Origin: Lytechinus pictus
Taxonomy: Eukaryota > Echinodermata > Echinoidea > Temnopleuroida > Toxopneustidae
DNA: 64,000 bases
Assembly (NCBI RefSeq): GCF_037042905.1
Contig: NC_087252.1
Location: 29,068,994 to 29,132,993 of the forward strand
Direction: 5' to 3'
Below the pieces are notes generated by a model. The model was not told the origin of the DNA. It was given only the letters and a program-made list of their open reading frames with translations, and ran no database searches. The position numbers were made by a program, and so were the translations under genes. Positions 1-10,400 of the stretch are shown in pieces. Numbering within the stretch: the stretch's first letter is position 1; each line of letters starts with the position of its first letter.

Positions 1-74
1 AAAATAATGATATCATCTAGAATAAACCATGTTTCAGAGATAAATACCTATGAAAAGGCAACTAGCTTTAGCTG

Positions 75-231
75 GTGTCATCATCTTATCAATGCTATAC
101 CAGTTGTGGTAACGAGCTAAAAATGAGTTCAAACAAAATCCAATAAATTGACCACCCAAGTGTTCGCATAGCATACAGTGCCAATTGGCTCTGGGAAAAA
201 AATGTGTAATTGCTGAGAAATGAGCAATATA
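75..231. repeat. Dispersed repeat, left half
   Basis: Matches the left part of the copy at 14878-15258 (ccagttgtggtaacg...). Its continuation is at 1398-1650, after the inserted element. Confidence 0.7.
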
Positions 232-365
232 CAGGGATGCCACTAGGTGTCCTGCAAAAATACTGAAACTTATCGCGGGCCGGGATAGTGTCCAAGAAAA
301 TTTTTTTAGGGGGGGTCCACCTTTAATTTTGGGATGGACACATGTCACAGGTAAAAAATTGGACA

Positions 366-403
<38 letters not shown>

Positions 404-663
404 AGGAGGGGGGGGGGGTCCGCCCCCACCTCAAATTTAGGGGAGGGGGGGAGGACCAAGTGGTTTCTTACCTTGTTGTGATCGATGACTTTGAAGTCAA
501 TTAGGTTTGAAAAACTGACGGTAGTTAGTTGTGTGTTTCTCATAGAACGCTAGACCAACAGCTTCAGTCTCTGTATTTTGGTTGTTCAGCTGAACCGCGT
601 TGGCTCCACTCACCAATACATAGACTGAAGAGTTGTTGGCCCGTACATAAAGACAATGTATCA

Positions 664-762
664 GCTAACCCAGGGAGCTCCGGCACGCAAAGCGGGCCGG
701 AGCTAGCTGATACGTAACCCAAGGAGCTCCGGCCCGCTTTTCGGGCCGGAGCTCCCTGGGTT
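664..762. repeat. GC-rich double hairpin
   Basis: Arms 716-736 and 742-762 (21 bp, one mismatch; core GGAGCTCCGGCCCG) with a 5-base loop, preceded by a second copy of the same palindrome (~665-710). Strikingly GC-rich in AT-rich surroundings. Confidence 0.85.
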
Positions 763-997
763 CCGTATCAGCATGCAGCAGTAACGTTAGATCTAACATT
801 CGGCGGAAACCCGATTTTCGGATCGTTTTTGGTACATAAAATGTCACATTATAATTACATCCAAACTTACGAGAAAATATATAAAATTCAGAAACATCGT
901 ACCTTAGACCGCAGTTACCGCTAATTCCTTTCAAATGATGATCAAAACTTAGTCATCCTCGATTCCTTCGTTGGTCATCGTAAGTTGCCATCTTGGA

Positions 998-1005
998 TGA
1001 CGTCA
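998..1005. promoter_or_regulatory. CRE-like palindrome TGACGTCA
   Basis: Perfect cAMP-response element within a CpG-containing stretch (950-1190) inside the 232-1397 element. Only the motif is evidence; no promoter is proven. Confidence 0.25.
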
Positions 1006-1397
1006 TCATCTGTACAGACGTATTTACCAGTCGCTATTATACTGCGATTCGTGCCGCTGCTATGCGCTTGTCTATGTGCGTGCGTTTGGAACTTGTCGCT
1101 CGCATTGATTGGCCAGGATATCGATAATTCTAATCAGAAAGCCTTGATAAAAGCATAACTCAATGAACGTAGTAGGCAGTGCGCGCGTTTATAATTTATG
1201 TACTGTATAAAAGCAAATATCTCGGGGAAATATCTCTCACTCGGTCGATCGACATGCATCGCAATCGGGGGAAAAAAGGAGGACTTTCCGGTTTTTTTTA
1301 ATACACAGAAAACAGGAAAAGTCGGAAATACGGAAATAAGACAGATAGCAGGAAAAAAGCCGGAATTCTGTAAAAATACGGAAAAGTGGCATCCCTG

Positions 1398-1650
1398 AAT
1401 ATATAAAGCACAGAATTTCTTAAACTGTCAGGTATTTTTCTAAGCAATCCCACATGCCTTTTTGTGTTAGTTATCATCAGAATTATCGGTTTTTAGCTAA
1501 GATTTCATGATTTTACAAAGATGCGTTGATTTCAATGTACCAGATCTATAATAATATACTAGTAATTAACCTTTATTTTAACAGCTTTCTCATGAAATAA
1601 TTGTTTTGTACAATTACTTTCTGTTACCTTCAAATACAAAAATGTGGTTC
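1398..1650. repeat. Dispersed repeat, right half
   Basis: Matches 15035-15258 and 23195-23418 (atcatcagaattatcgg..., tttctcatgaaataattg). No coding capacity. Confidence 0.75.
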
Positions 1651-1946
1651 TTAAAGCCTAAGTCATAAGTTACTTGGGTTCATATTCAGGCTTCACCCAG
1701 ACATTAGACATTTGGTTTAATAAAAAGAAGGAAATATTCAATCATTGTTATTTCAATGTACAATACTTTGTACATGTATGACTAAAAAGTAATTCTTTAC
1801 ACAGTACATCACTCCAGTGCAAAGAGACTTCATTCATTTGTGCAATATAAACACCGAGCAGGGAAACAATTATACGGGGGCTTTGGGCGAGCCCTAGAAG
1901 ATCCCCATTCATGGCAATGTTAAAAATTATCCAATGCTACAGAATC
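1651..1946. other. No gene seen
   Basis: AT-rich sequence with no recognisable feature. Confidence 0.5.
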
Positions 1947-2417
1947 AGACCTGCCAACCTCTGGGAATGAAAAACTGTATTCTGTGATTAAAAAAACTGT
2001 ATTTCCCCCCAAAAAAGTGTATTTCATAATAAAATGCTTGGCGCACTAGCTCATCGCGGCGCTCAAGCTACATGCAAGCTCAAATGCGCACTGCTCTTGC
2101 AGATGAAAAAAAAAAACATTAAAACATGTGTATATCTTCACCCTGGTTTGAACAAAATGATTGAAAAAAAACAAGTTACCTGAAATAACATTGATCTAAT
2201 AACCATATTTGTGCACGTTTTATGAAATAGAGACATATATCGATTATTTTTCTCAATAAATTACGATTTAGTTATTTAAAAAAAAAAAAAAAAAATCTTT
2301 TTTTTTTTTTTTTTTTTTTAATACAAAAAACGTATTTTTCAAAGAAAAAACGTACTGCCATATTTTGGTTGCAAAAACGTACTAAATACGGCTAAAACGT
2401 ACTGGTTGGCAGGTCTG
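1947..2417. mobile_element. CAGACCTGCCAACC element, long copy
   Basis: Terminal repeats CAGACCTGCCAACC / GGTTGGCAGGTCTG; 6-bp target duplication CAGAAT on both sides. Interior holds A/T homopolymers and aaacgtactaaatacggc-type sequence; no ORF. Confidence 0.88.
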
Positions 2418-2907
2418 CAGAATAAGCCAGTTCGTAGTTCCATTCTGCGCATGATCACAAGATTCTGCGCATGATCAGAAGAGTGTCTTTGGTACTAAAG
2501 TGACATGCTGGTTTGAATTGTGTTTTACACTACATCCACCAAAAAAACCCAACAATGCGTCCACTGTTGCTAATGCATTCGAGGTAGAAATGCAACAAAT
2601 GTAATTGGTGTGCTATTCTAAAGTCATCTGGTCTATTCAATTTCTTCATCCTGCTACATGTATGTACATGTAAGGCATGCTTACATAATATCTTTCTTTG
2701 AAATCTGCCTATCATAATGAAAGAAATGAAAGGTCATTTGACCAAAATTGCCCATGAAGTAACTACGAACTGGTCTATTAGGCAGTAAGTTGTGAAAAGT
2801 AGCCCCACCCCCCTATTTATATTTTTATTTTTTGCCTAACACCAAGTATTATTATCATTATCAATGTTTACCAATTTTCCTGCTAGATTCTTTTCTGAGT
2901 GATAGTA
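2418..2907. other. Upstream flank of the RING gene
   Basis: AT-rich, no gene. Contains a short direct repeat tctgcgcatgatcaga (2446-2481) and, at ~2870-2886, a splice-acceptor-like pyrimidine tract with AG. Confidence 0.4.
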
Positions 2908-4092
2908 ATGGCTGAGGGAACTGACAATGATGCTATCCATGCCAATCTAATCTGTCCTCTCTGTCTCTCCACCTTTGAGAAAGCAACGCTTTTGACCTGT
3001 GGCCACACTTTCTGTCTCAAGTGCCTCATGGGTTACGACAAGGAACACCGAAACGTGAATCTCATGATCTGTCCACTATGTCGGGAGCAGACTCCACTTG
3101 GGGAGAATCGTGTACAGGGACTGCCGAAGAATGTCACGGTGAATGCGCTGGTAGATGACCTCCAAGCTCGGATGTCTTCAGAGAAGCGATTGTCGCAGGT
3201 TCAGGCAACAAATGAAGTACAGCCCCAAGCAGGACAGCATAAGCTGCCTGTGAAGGTGCCCGTCAGACCACCTAAGATTGTCAAGGATGTAGATCTTCCA
3301 GGTGGGGTAAGGGGAATGACCAGTTTGGCAGATGATTCTGTTGTTGTAGGGTACGGAAGTAGTTTCCCTGGAGCTGAAGTCATTAAGGTGTCAGGAGAAC
3401 GAAGACCTTACTCCTTGATCAACGCTGGCTCCGTGCGAGACATTGTTATCCTAAACGATGGCAGAGCAGTTGCGTCACATGGATTTGAGGAAATCAAGGC
3501 CTACAATTCAGATGGTACAATGTGGGTGATTCCATTCATGCAACTGTCAAACAAAAAGAACCAGGGCGCTTTCTGCACACTGTACAAAGACAGCCAAGAT
3601 TTCGTCTACGCTGCCAACGGCACCAACAAAGTCCAATACTTTAGAGTTCGTAGTAAAGGCATGACACATCATTCCAAAGTGATCAGCACTGGAAAATCAA
3701 ATGTCGCGCAGATCTGCGTCACGCAATCGGAAGCGCTCGTCATGAAAGTGTCCAACGCAAAGCCACGGAGGCTGGCACTGTTCGACAAGGAAGGGAACAT
3801 GGGAAGCACTGTAATCGCTAGAGATGACAGCGAAGTCCTATGTGCAACGGTAGACGCTCTGGACAGGGTGATCATCGGGTATTTTTCCCCGAGCCTCGGA
3901 ACTCTGAGACTCTCGATCTGCACGCTCAAGGGACTGCATATCAAACACCAGCATTTCTTCAGCGAGCTCTACTTATCCCCTGCAAGACTGGTGTGGTGCT
4001 ACATGGTATCCATCAGTCCAAATCTACTGGCATTTGCACATCTTGGCAACAAGCTGTACTTCATCAAAGTTCCTCCCATCCCCAACAAGTAG
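2908..4092 (+). CDS. RING-finger TRIM/RNF-like protein, single exon
   Basis: Uninterrupted 394-residue frame. The ATG at 2908 (MAEGTDN) is chosen because the frame upstream has only GTG/ATA/GTA codons. A C3HC4 RING lies at residues 16-58 with zinc ligands C16, C19, C31, H33, C36, C39, C55 and C58, as in TRIM E3 ubiquitin ligases. No B-box is visible. After a linker (about 75-130), residues 130-390 look like a beta-propeller-type module of short strands (LPGGVRGMTSLADDSVVVGY), as in many invertebrate TRIM-like proteins. E3 ligase function is inferred from the RING. A polypyrimidine/AG acceptor (ttttcctgctag) ends at about 2886, so a 5' UTR intron is possible. The gene sits antisense to NOMO, probably within one of its introns. 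A broken copy of its 3' end follows at about 4425-4495. Confidence 0.85.
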   Translation: MAEGTDNDAIHANLICPLCLSTFEKATLLTCGHTFCLKCLMGYDKEHRNVNLMICPLCREQTPLGENRVQGLPKNVTVNALVDDLQARMSSEKRLSQVQATNEVQPQAGQHKLPVKVPVRPPKIVKDVDLPGGVRGMTSLADDSVVVGYGSSFPGAEVIKVSGERRPYSLINAGSVRDIVILNDGRAVASHGFEEIKAYNSDGTMWVIPFMQLSNKKNQGAFCTLYKDSQDFVYAANGTNKVQYFRVRSKGMTHHSKVISTGKSNVAQICVTQSEALVMKVSNAKPRRLALFDKEGNMGSTVIARDDSEVLCATVDALDRVIIGYFSPSLGTLRLSICTLKGLHIKHQHFFSELYLSPARLVWCYMVSISPNLLAFAHLGNKLYFIKVPPIPNK

Positions 4093-4353
4093 AAATTCTT
4101 GCTTTTACCTTATTGTACTAGACCTATTCATAGACCTCCATTTGGTTTTATACACTAGATATGTTATTTGCTGCAGAGCATAATCTGTAAACTTACATTT
4201 CAAATGTTATTTCATGCTATTAATTATGATTATGACTATATTATAGGATGGGGCTCCACGTCCCACTAGCAGTACTTACTATATTTCTGTGTCCTATCAC
4301 CAATGAAGTTTATATGACAATTTACCTTGTATCAATGTATTTTGACATTTGGT

Positions 4354-4359
4354 AATAAA
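4354..4359 (+). terminator. AATAAA polyadenylation signal of the RING gene
   Basis: Canonical AATAAA 262 bases after the stop codon, in an AT-rich 3' UTR. It is the first AATAAA after the stop. Confidence 0.5.
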
Positions 4360-4424
4360 TTGAGTTCAGTTAAGAAATTCATAGCATACATTGTAGATGC
4401 CAGGTAATACTCAATGATCTTCTG

Positions 4425-4495
4425 TCATTCGCACATCTTGGTAACAAGCTATACTTCATCAAAGTTCTCTCCATCCCCGACAAGGGGAAATTCAT
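4425..4495 (+). pseudogene. Partial duplicate of the RING gene 3' end
   Basis: This stretch repeats the last ~65 coding bases of the RING gene (original about 4028-4092) with few changes: it reads FAHLGNKL, then YFIKVLSIPDKGKF, against the original FAHLGNKLYFIKVPPIPNK. The stop is replaced by readthrough codons. It is a tandem fragment ~400 bp downstream of its source, not a gene. Confidence 0.8.
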
Positions 4496-4499
4496 TGCA

Positions 4500-5200
4500 A
4501 GAATGCACAGAAATCCTTAACTCAGCATGTATCAGTATTGCTTGAATGTCTTCTTATGACAGCATGACATGAGGGTACCACAGGGGTCATTGCCAGGCAT
4601 GCTTCTATTCATATATTCCAAAAAAAAAATTGCCTGTTCTTTTAAAATTTTGTTCATTTGTTGGCTGATACATGTATGTACACATGGGAATTATTGAAAC
4701 AGATATTTCTCTATAGATTCAACTATTGCTCATTCCTGTTACACATAACCCTTCTCTTATAAAGAGTTCTAAAACTCAGCAAAATTGTCCATATTATTCA
4801 GAAGCAGTGAGAACACCTGAACCATATACCTGTACATGTACATGTATACGCACCTTGACAAAACAAATATCTAATGCTTTAACATGAAACATTGTTTAAT
4901 TATCCCATATGCTCTGAAAATGTTGCCGCGCTTTCTTGCAAAGCTTTGTTAACCCTTGTTTGACGTCAAAATTAATCTGCTCTTCAAATTGGCAATAATC
5001 ATTAATTTTTTTGTATTAATTTTCATACTTTGAAGAAAAAAATGTATATACTGTATAGATACATCAATAACATCAGTAAAAATGACTGATATAACATTAT
5101 TTAAAAAAAAAGTTGCTAATTTGGAATTTGAAAATGATTTTGTTTGTTTATTTTGCATTGCCAAGAGTGTGGAATAATTGGTTTAAATTTATCAGCCTTA
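4500..5200. other. No gene seen
   Basis: AT-rich spacer downstream of the RING gene fragment; scattered A runs and a short gtacatgtacatgtat palindrome-like stretch. Nothing else supported. Confidence 0.5.
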
Positions 5201-5204
5201 ATTC

Positions 5205-5570
5205 AGGAATAATAATATAATATTCCGCATTTATATAGCGCTTAATACATGTACATCGGAACGACGTCTCTAAGTGCTTTACAGACATATTATTACCCCG
5301 GTCATCGGATCCTTGCATGCCCGCATACAATGTATGCACCTTCTCCACTCCCTGGGGAGCATTCCAACAAGAGTTCCAAGACTCAATTGCTAGGCATACT
5401 ACATATAGGCTTTCACATCCTACCGGGTACCCATTTAACACCTGGGTGGAGAGTGGCAAAGTGTGGATTAACGCCTTGCCAAAGGACGCTAGGCCATGGT
5501 GGGATTCGAACACACGACCCTCTGATTACAAGGCGAGAGTCAGAACCGCTACACCACAACGCTGCCCAGG
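5205..5570 (-). mobile_element. tRNA-derived SINE (family A)
   Basis: On the minus strand a tRNA-like head with B-box-like GTTCGAATCC leads into the family body and an AT-rich tail. Diverged copy. Confidence 0.75.
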
Positions 5571-5692
5571 AATGGCAGGACATACAGCAGTGTATTAAAA
5601 TGGTATCAATATTTCAGTATATTTTGCACTTTCTAAATGTTTCACACTTGTGTGATTCCTTGTAGACAAGGAAAACAAATACAGCGCCTCCT

Positions 5693-5975
5693 AAAGGCTT
5701 GGTCCCACTGCACTTATGGATGCCAATCGGATGTAAAAAAAAAAAAATAAATCTTTGCTGAAAAACGCTATGCATCCGTTGCGTACTCATTGCATACGTG
5801 TTACATATTATGCTCTATATCCATCCAGCATTCGTCCACTGTGATTTCGTTGTTCGCCAATTGTTTTCCATTTCTGGAGCGGATGAAAACGGATGGAGCC
5901 AGCCCGAAATTTTGCTTGTCAGCTGCATCCTTTATGCATACGTTTTGTGTCCGTTGGCCAGTAGGACCAGGCTTT
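5693..5975. mobile_element. MITE, ends AAAGGCTTGGTCCCACTG
   Basis: Inverted ends AAAGGCTTGGTCC / GGACCAGGCTTT, 283 bp, with gcatccgttg/ggatggatgc-like words inside and no coding capacity. Confidence 0.75.
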
Positions 5976-6296
5976 AACCCTAAATAGACTGGGCTATTTC
6001 GACACAAGAAGACAGGAGGGGGGGCTGATTCAGCCCCCCCCCCCTTATGATCTTGCATTGGATTTGTACACAAATCCACGTTTTGAGCAAATTTGGGTCT
6101 GCATGCACTTACAAAATGTTGCGTAATTTCACAGGCATACTCGGGTGTTACAATTATGGTCTCAAAAGTTGCGCAAGACTTGAAAGTAAACAGTCAGCAA
6201 GTGACGCAGTAAAAAGAAATTGCGAGGCGGATTTATCGCGAAAAATGTCGAGCGGGGGCATCAGCCCCCCCCCCCCCCCCAGTCTTCTTAGGGTTA
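5975..6296. mobile_element. MITE, ends TAACCCTAA, with poly-C
   Basis: Ends TAACCCTAAATAGACTGGG and CCCAGTCTTCTTAGGGTTA, directly abutting the previous MITE. Contains two poly-C stretches. A related right end is at ~16900-17109. Confidence 0.75.
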
Positions 6297-6349
6297 AGGG
6301 AGATGCTACGACTCAAATGTTTCAATTGTAGCATGGTACAAAACCAGGT

Positions 6350-6529
6350 GGGTGTTTCATAAAGCTATTTGTGAGTTAAGAGCGACTTTGAGAACGACTG
6401 GTGATAGATTCTTATGCACTAAATTGTCAACAATGAACATTTAATTGTGAATATCATTTACCGCAAGATAGGATCACCAGTCGTTCTTAAAGTGACTCTT
6501 AACTTAGAAACAGCTTTATGAAACGACCC
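6350..6529. mobile_element. Foldback MITE, GGGTGTTTCATAAA type
   Basis: Nearly full-length hairpin: gggtgtttcataaagct...aacgactggtgat pairs with caccagtcgtt...agctttatgaaac. Confidence 0.85.
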
Positions 6530-6867
6530 TCGGGGTCTATGCAGATTTCTTGTATCATCACTCTTCATTCACGGATGAAATTAGAGCCCTTTGCAAAAAG
6601 CGTGCATTTATAGTGGACTTTTCTTTTAGTGTATAAGATGAATACCCCTAATTATGTACACATATTCTGCATAGTCCACAGTTTGTACCATGGTATACAC
6701 TTGAATCAACATTCCTCAGTTCTATTTTATGACTGTTTCAAAAATAGATTTTTAATTTTTTTTTTTTTCCACACCCATGGACACTGACGAAGAGTGTGAC
6801 TTTGCCTATCATTTTGGAGAGCTATGCTTTGTATTCTTTCTACAATTTTAATCTTTTTATGGTATTT

Positions 6868-7335
6868 GTCGTGGTCTAGTGATAACGTTTAATTGTCTCT
6901 CAATTAGAGGGACATGTGTTCAAATCCCAACCAAGGCGTGTTTGCAGACCTGCCAACTTCTGGGAATGAAAAACTGTATTCTGTGATAAAAAAAACTGTA
7001 TTTTTCCCCAAAAAAGTGTATTTCATAATAAAATTACGATTAAGTTAAAAAAAAAAAAAAAACTGCCGTATTTTGGTTGCAAAAACGAACTAAATACGGC
7101 TAAAACGTACTGGTTGGCAGGTCTGTGTTTGTCTTCAGCAAGAAATTTACCCACATTGTGCTGCCCTCAACCCAGGTGAGGTGAATGGGTAACCAGCAGG
7201 ATTATTTCTTTGAAAACACCAAGCGCCTTTAGCAGCAGGAGCTACAGCAGGGGTAATATACAGAGCGCCATTGAACAGGCAACTAGATAATCAGCGCCTC
7301 ATAAATGCTATATATTATCATTATTATTAATGGGA
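6868..7335 (+). mobile_element. SINE family A, interrupted by a MITE
   Basis: tRNA-like head (tggtctagtgataac, ttcaaatccc), then the body after the MITE at 6952-7125 (cttcagcaagaaattta...cccaggtgaggtgaatgggt) and an ATT tail. Confidence 0.82.
6952..7125. mobile_element. CAGACCTGCCAAC element, short copy
   Basis: Same ends as 1947-2417; target duplication TGTTTG. Inserted within a SINE, so the empty site can be read from other SINE copies. Confidence 0.9.
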
Positions 7336-7343
7336 ATTCTTAC

Positions 7344-7426
7344 CTGATTCCACTGTTACTTTCACTGTCGATGGATAGAACAAGAACTCGCCTGAAGAAG
7401 GCACTATCTCCAATACTTCTCCATTT
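7344..7426 (-). CDS. NOMO: NOMO exon 18 (last one in the window)
   Basis: GNGEVLEIVPSSGEFLFYPS, then TVKVTVES; aligns with SGEKITVTPSSKELLFYPPS. It ends with donor gtaaga in phase 1, so more coding sequence must follow. None is recognisable in the remaining 7.3 kb on this strand. Confidence 0.93.
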
Positions 7427-10400
7427 CTGTATGAAAAAGAAATCAAACCAAAGCCAATTACACACAAACAAATAACAGTGTGAATGGATATCCCATAAAG
7501 TGAACAATTTTGGGAACTGAAGTGGCTACTTTGGGTAATAATGACAAATTATCATTAATATCAAAACATTATTATTTTATTATTACAATTATTATCATTA
7601 TTTCTATTATCATATTATTACTATTATCATATTATTACTATTATTATTAATATTATTATAATTATTATTATATCCTACATAGATTAAATCATGAATGCTG
7701 ATTGGTTTAAATAGCATCATGTGACCAAACATATTCTCACTAATTTGTGATGATGTTGAAAATGAAACGCCCACTGAAGAAAAATTGCTATTCCGTGTCA
7801 ATGATGGAATAGTCCACTATTCCATCATTGACGTCACAGATCATGAGAGCGCAAGCACTAATACGCGTTCCGTGCGCTGAGCGCATGGTCAGTCAACGCA
7901 GCAGGTCATCTTTGTTCAGATTAAAATATGATGAACTACGAGTACAAGAACTAGATTATCAAGATCTATTGGTCAAACTTATTAAAGTAGGATATAAAAT
8001 AAATATACCAGTCCCTTATTTCGAAAGTATAGAGGGAATTAATCATCCTCGGTTGTACTGGCAAAATTACTATTTTTCCCTCAGGGCTTCGCCCCTCCTG
8101 AAAAATAGTAATGCCAGTCCAACCTCAGATGAATAATTCCCGCTATACTTACTCAAAGCCTGGTATATTTGTATATTATTATTATTACAATTACTATTAT
8201 TTTCATCATTATTATCATTATGTGATAGTTATTTTAGCTGGTCATATGTGACTAAAATACTAAGTTATATTATCTGAAATAAAAACAGCTTTGTCATTTA
8301 TTTAAGCAGCATTTCACAAAGTTTATTTTTAATTGATTATCATGGCTTGAAGTCTATTTCAGTAGAACAAAAACTTATTTGGAACTTCACAACTTGAATA
8401 TCATTCATAATGTGCATGTTTGCTACATGTAAATATGAACTCAAACAGAATGATTTATTTTTCTTTTTTAAAAAATGAATGAGGAAGTGCATACTAAAAA
8501 ATACATGCATTGAATGAATGCAGTATTGTGCACTGGGTGGAAAGAACGGAAGGTAGTATTTACATGTTCTAGCTTGTATTGTCACTGTTCAGTGAACTGT
8601 GTTGATTTAGAACTTTGAGCCAAAATTGCAAATCTTGTAAGGAACTTTATACAATTTTTTTTTACCATTAGTGTCAATTGAATTCCCGCAGTCAGGGGTA
8701 TATGCCATGTTCAAGGTTTTATTGTCGTTGCTTGTTGAATTCAGATTGTTGAGAAACCGTGAAAGCTCAAGACAGTAATGTACTCCAATTGAATTGAATC
8801 ACATTCACAGACATTCCTTTACCTGTTCATGCATTTTCGGGCGACAGGTAGCCAATAATCTATTAATAATAATATGGACCGTATAGCGCAGCTACTACGG
8901 TATATTAATATACTCTACATTTGGTATCATATTATTACCCTGGCTGTAGCCGCCATATAGGCGCTCAATCATTCGAGGACTCACTCCACCTGGGTTGAGT
9001 GCAGCACAATGTGGGTAAATTTCTTGCTAAAGGAAAATACGCCATGGTTGGGAATCGAACCCACGTCCCTCGGATTGAAAGACGAGAGTCGGAACCTCTC
9101 GACCACATTGCACCCCCCTATCTATATGGAGGCACCAGTATCTATTACAAGTCTGAACAAATAATACACATTGGTTGTAAAGAGATTGAGGACTCACCCG
9201 GCCCAGTGGCTGACATCATAGACCTGAGGTCCCGTCGGTTGAGGTGTAGACTTTTTCTCAGCCGTTTCATTGCCAGTCTTTTTTGCTGGGGGTTTAGACT
9301 CTTGCTCCAGCTGTTGTCTTGATTTTAGAGGACCTAGTTTGACTGTCTGTTCCAGTTTACCTCCAGAGCTATTCATCAGAAAAATGAAAATGTTATTAGG
9401 AGATGATCCATACATGTTTAGAAATATATGTAGTAATTTGTGTGAAAATGCGGGCCAGGCCAAAATAAATAATAATTTTTGGGAGCTACTTTTCTCAAGC
9501 AATTGCCTTTATCTGCAACATGGGATAAGCTTTAACATTGAAGTGAAGGGGAAATTTGGGGGGCTCTTTTTTGGCTCTTTTCAGCATTCCGGGAGTGGAA
9601 TTGCCCCGAGCCCCCATGTAATTTTTTTCCCTGATGTGGACACAAGGAGTGACGGGTGCAGCACATGGCACGTGTGTCAGTCGATCCATTCATGGTGGTT
9701 GGTGCTTGAAAAATTTCCACGAAATTCACCAAAAGTATGCACAAATCCTTCAATTTCATGTTACAAAATGCAAAAGCACCCCAATGACAAGCTCGGTTGC
9801 TTCGCTTCCTCGCTTTAGAGTTTTTTTCTGAAAAAGTTTACATGTCCTCATCCCCCCCCATGTGGTAACTCATTTGGTAATAAATCAGCCATCTTACCTG
9901 ATGGCGACTGTAATATCCATGACAGGTTGGGTTGTTGTAATCTCTGCATGTATCTGGTGTTTGAGAGCTGTTAGGGTCAACATGTTAGGTGCAGACCTAA
10001 AAGAACAAGAGAAACATTAAATGACGTCAGTAAGTACATTAGGCAATTATACAGCGCCATCTATCTAGAATAATCCATTCCGAGGTGCACTTTTATTATT
10101 ATCCCCATTTGCGTATTAAGTCTGCAATTATGCATTTCCTGAAAAATCGTTCATCAAAATGACTTCTCAGAACATTTCTATTTCAGATTTCTATATTTAA
10201 CAATAAAATATGGATTTTCATTTCCAACAAACTGGATTTTCATCATTTACTCATAGTTTTTACAATTCTGTGTAGGTTTTGCTCAATTCTGTGAACACTT
10301 TAATTTCTGTTGTTACTAGTACTACGTTGTTACTGGTACCGGAGTATATCACTGATGCTTACGTTTGGAAGGCATACTCCGACTTCTCAAACTGATGACA

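Larger units (their letters stand above)
232..1397. mobile_element. 1.17-kb element, ends CAGGGATGCCAC
   Basis: Terminal repeats CAGGGATGCCACT...AGTGGCATCCCTG, flanked by AATATA on both sides (226-231, 1398-1403). It splits a dispersed repeat whose uninterrupted copy is at 14878-15258, which confirms both boundaries. The interior is composite: poly-A/poly-G repeat at ~300-440 and a GC-rich hairpin at 664-762. No transposase. Confidence 0.82.
7437..8860. other. NOMO intron 17 part: ATT repeats and hairpins
   Basis: ATT microsatellite at 7555-7675 and 8170-8220, and an inverted-repeat region at 7690-8160. No exon seen. Confidence 0.6.

Noticed and set aside
34-543. 169-codon minus-strand frame
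   Set aside because: Runs through poly-A/poly-G and two different repeats; no domain.
1-7343. Remaining NOMO exons on the minus strand
   Set aside because: I looked for the conserved C-terminal NOMO segments and found none; only SINEs and MITEs occupy this strand.
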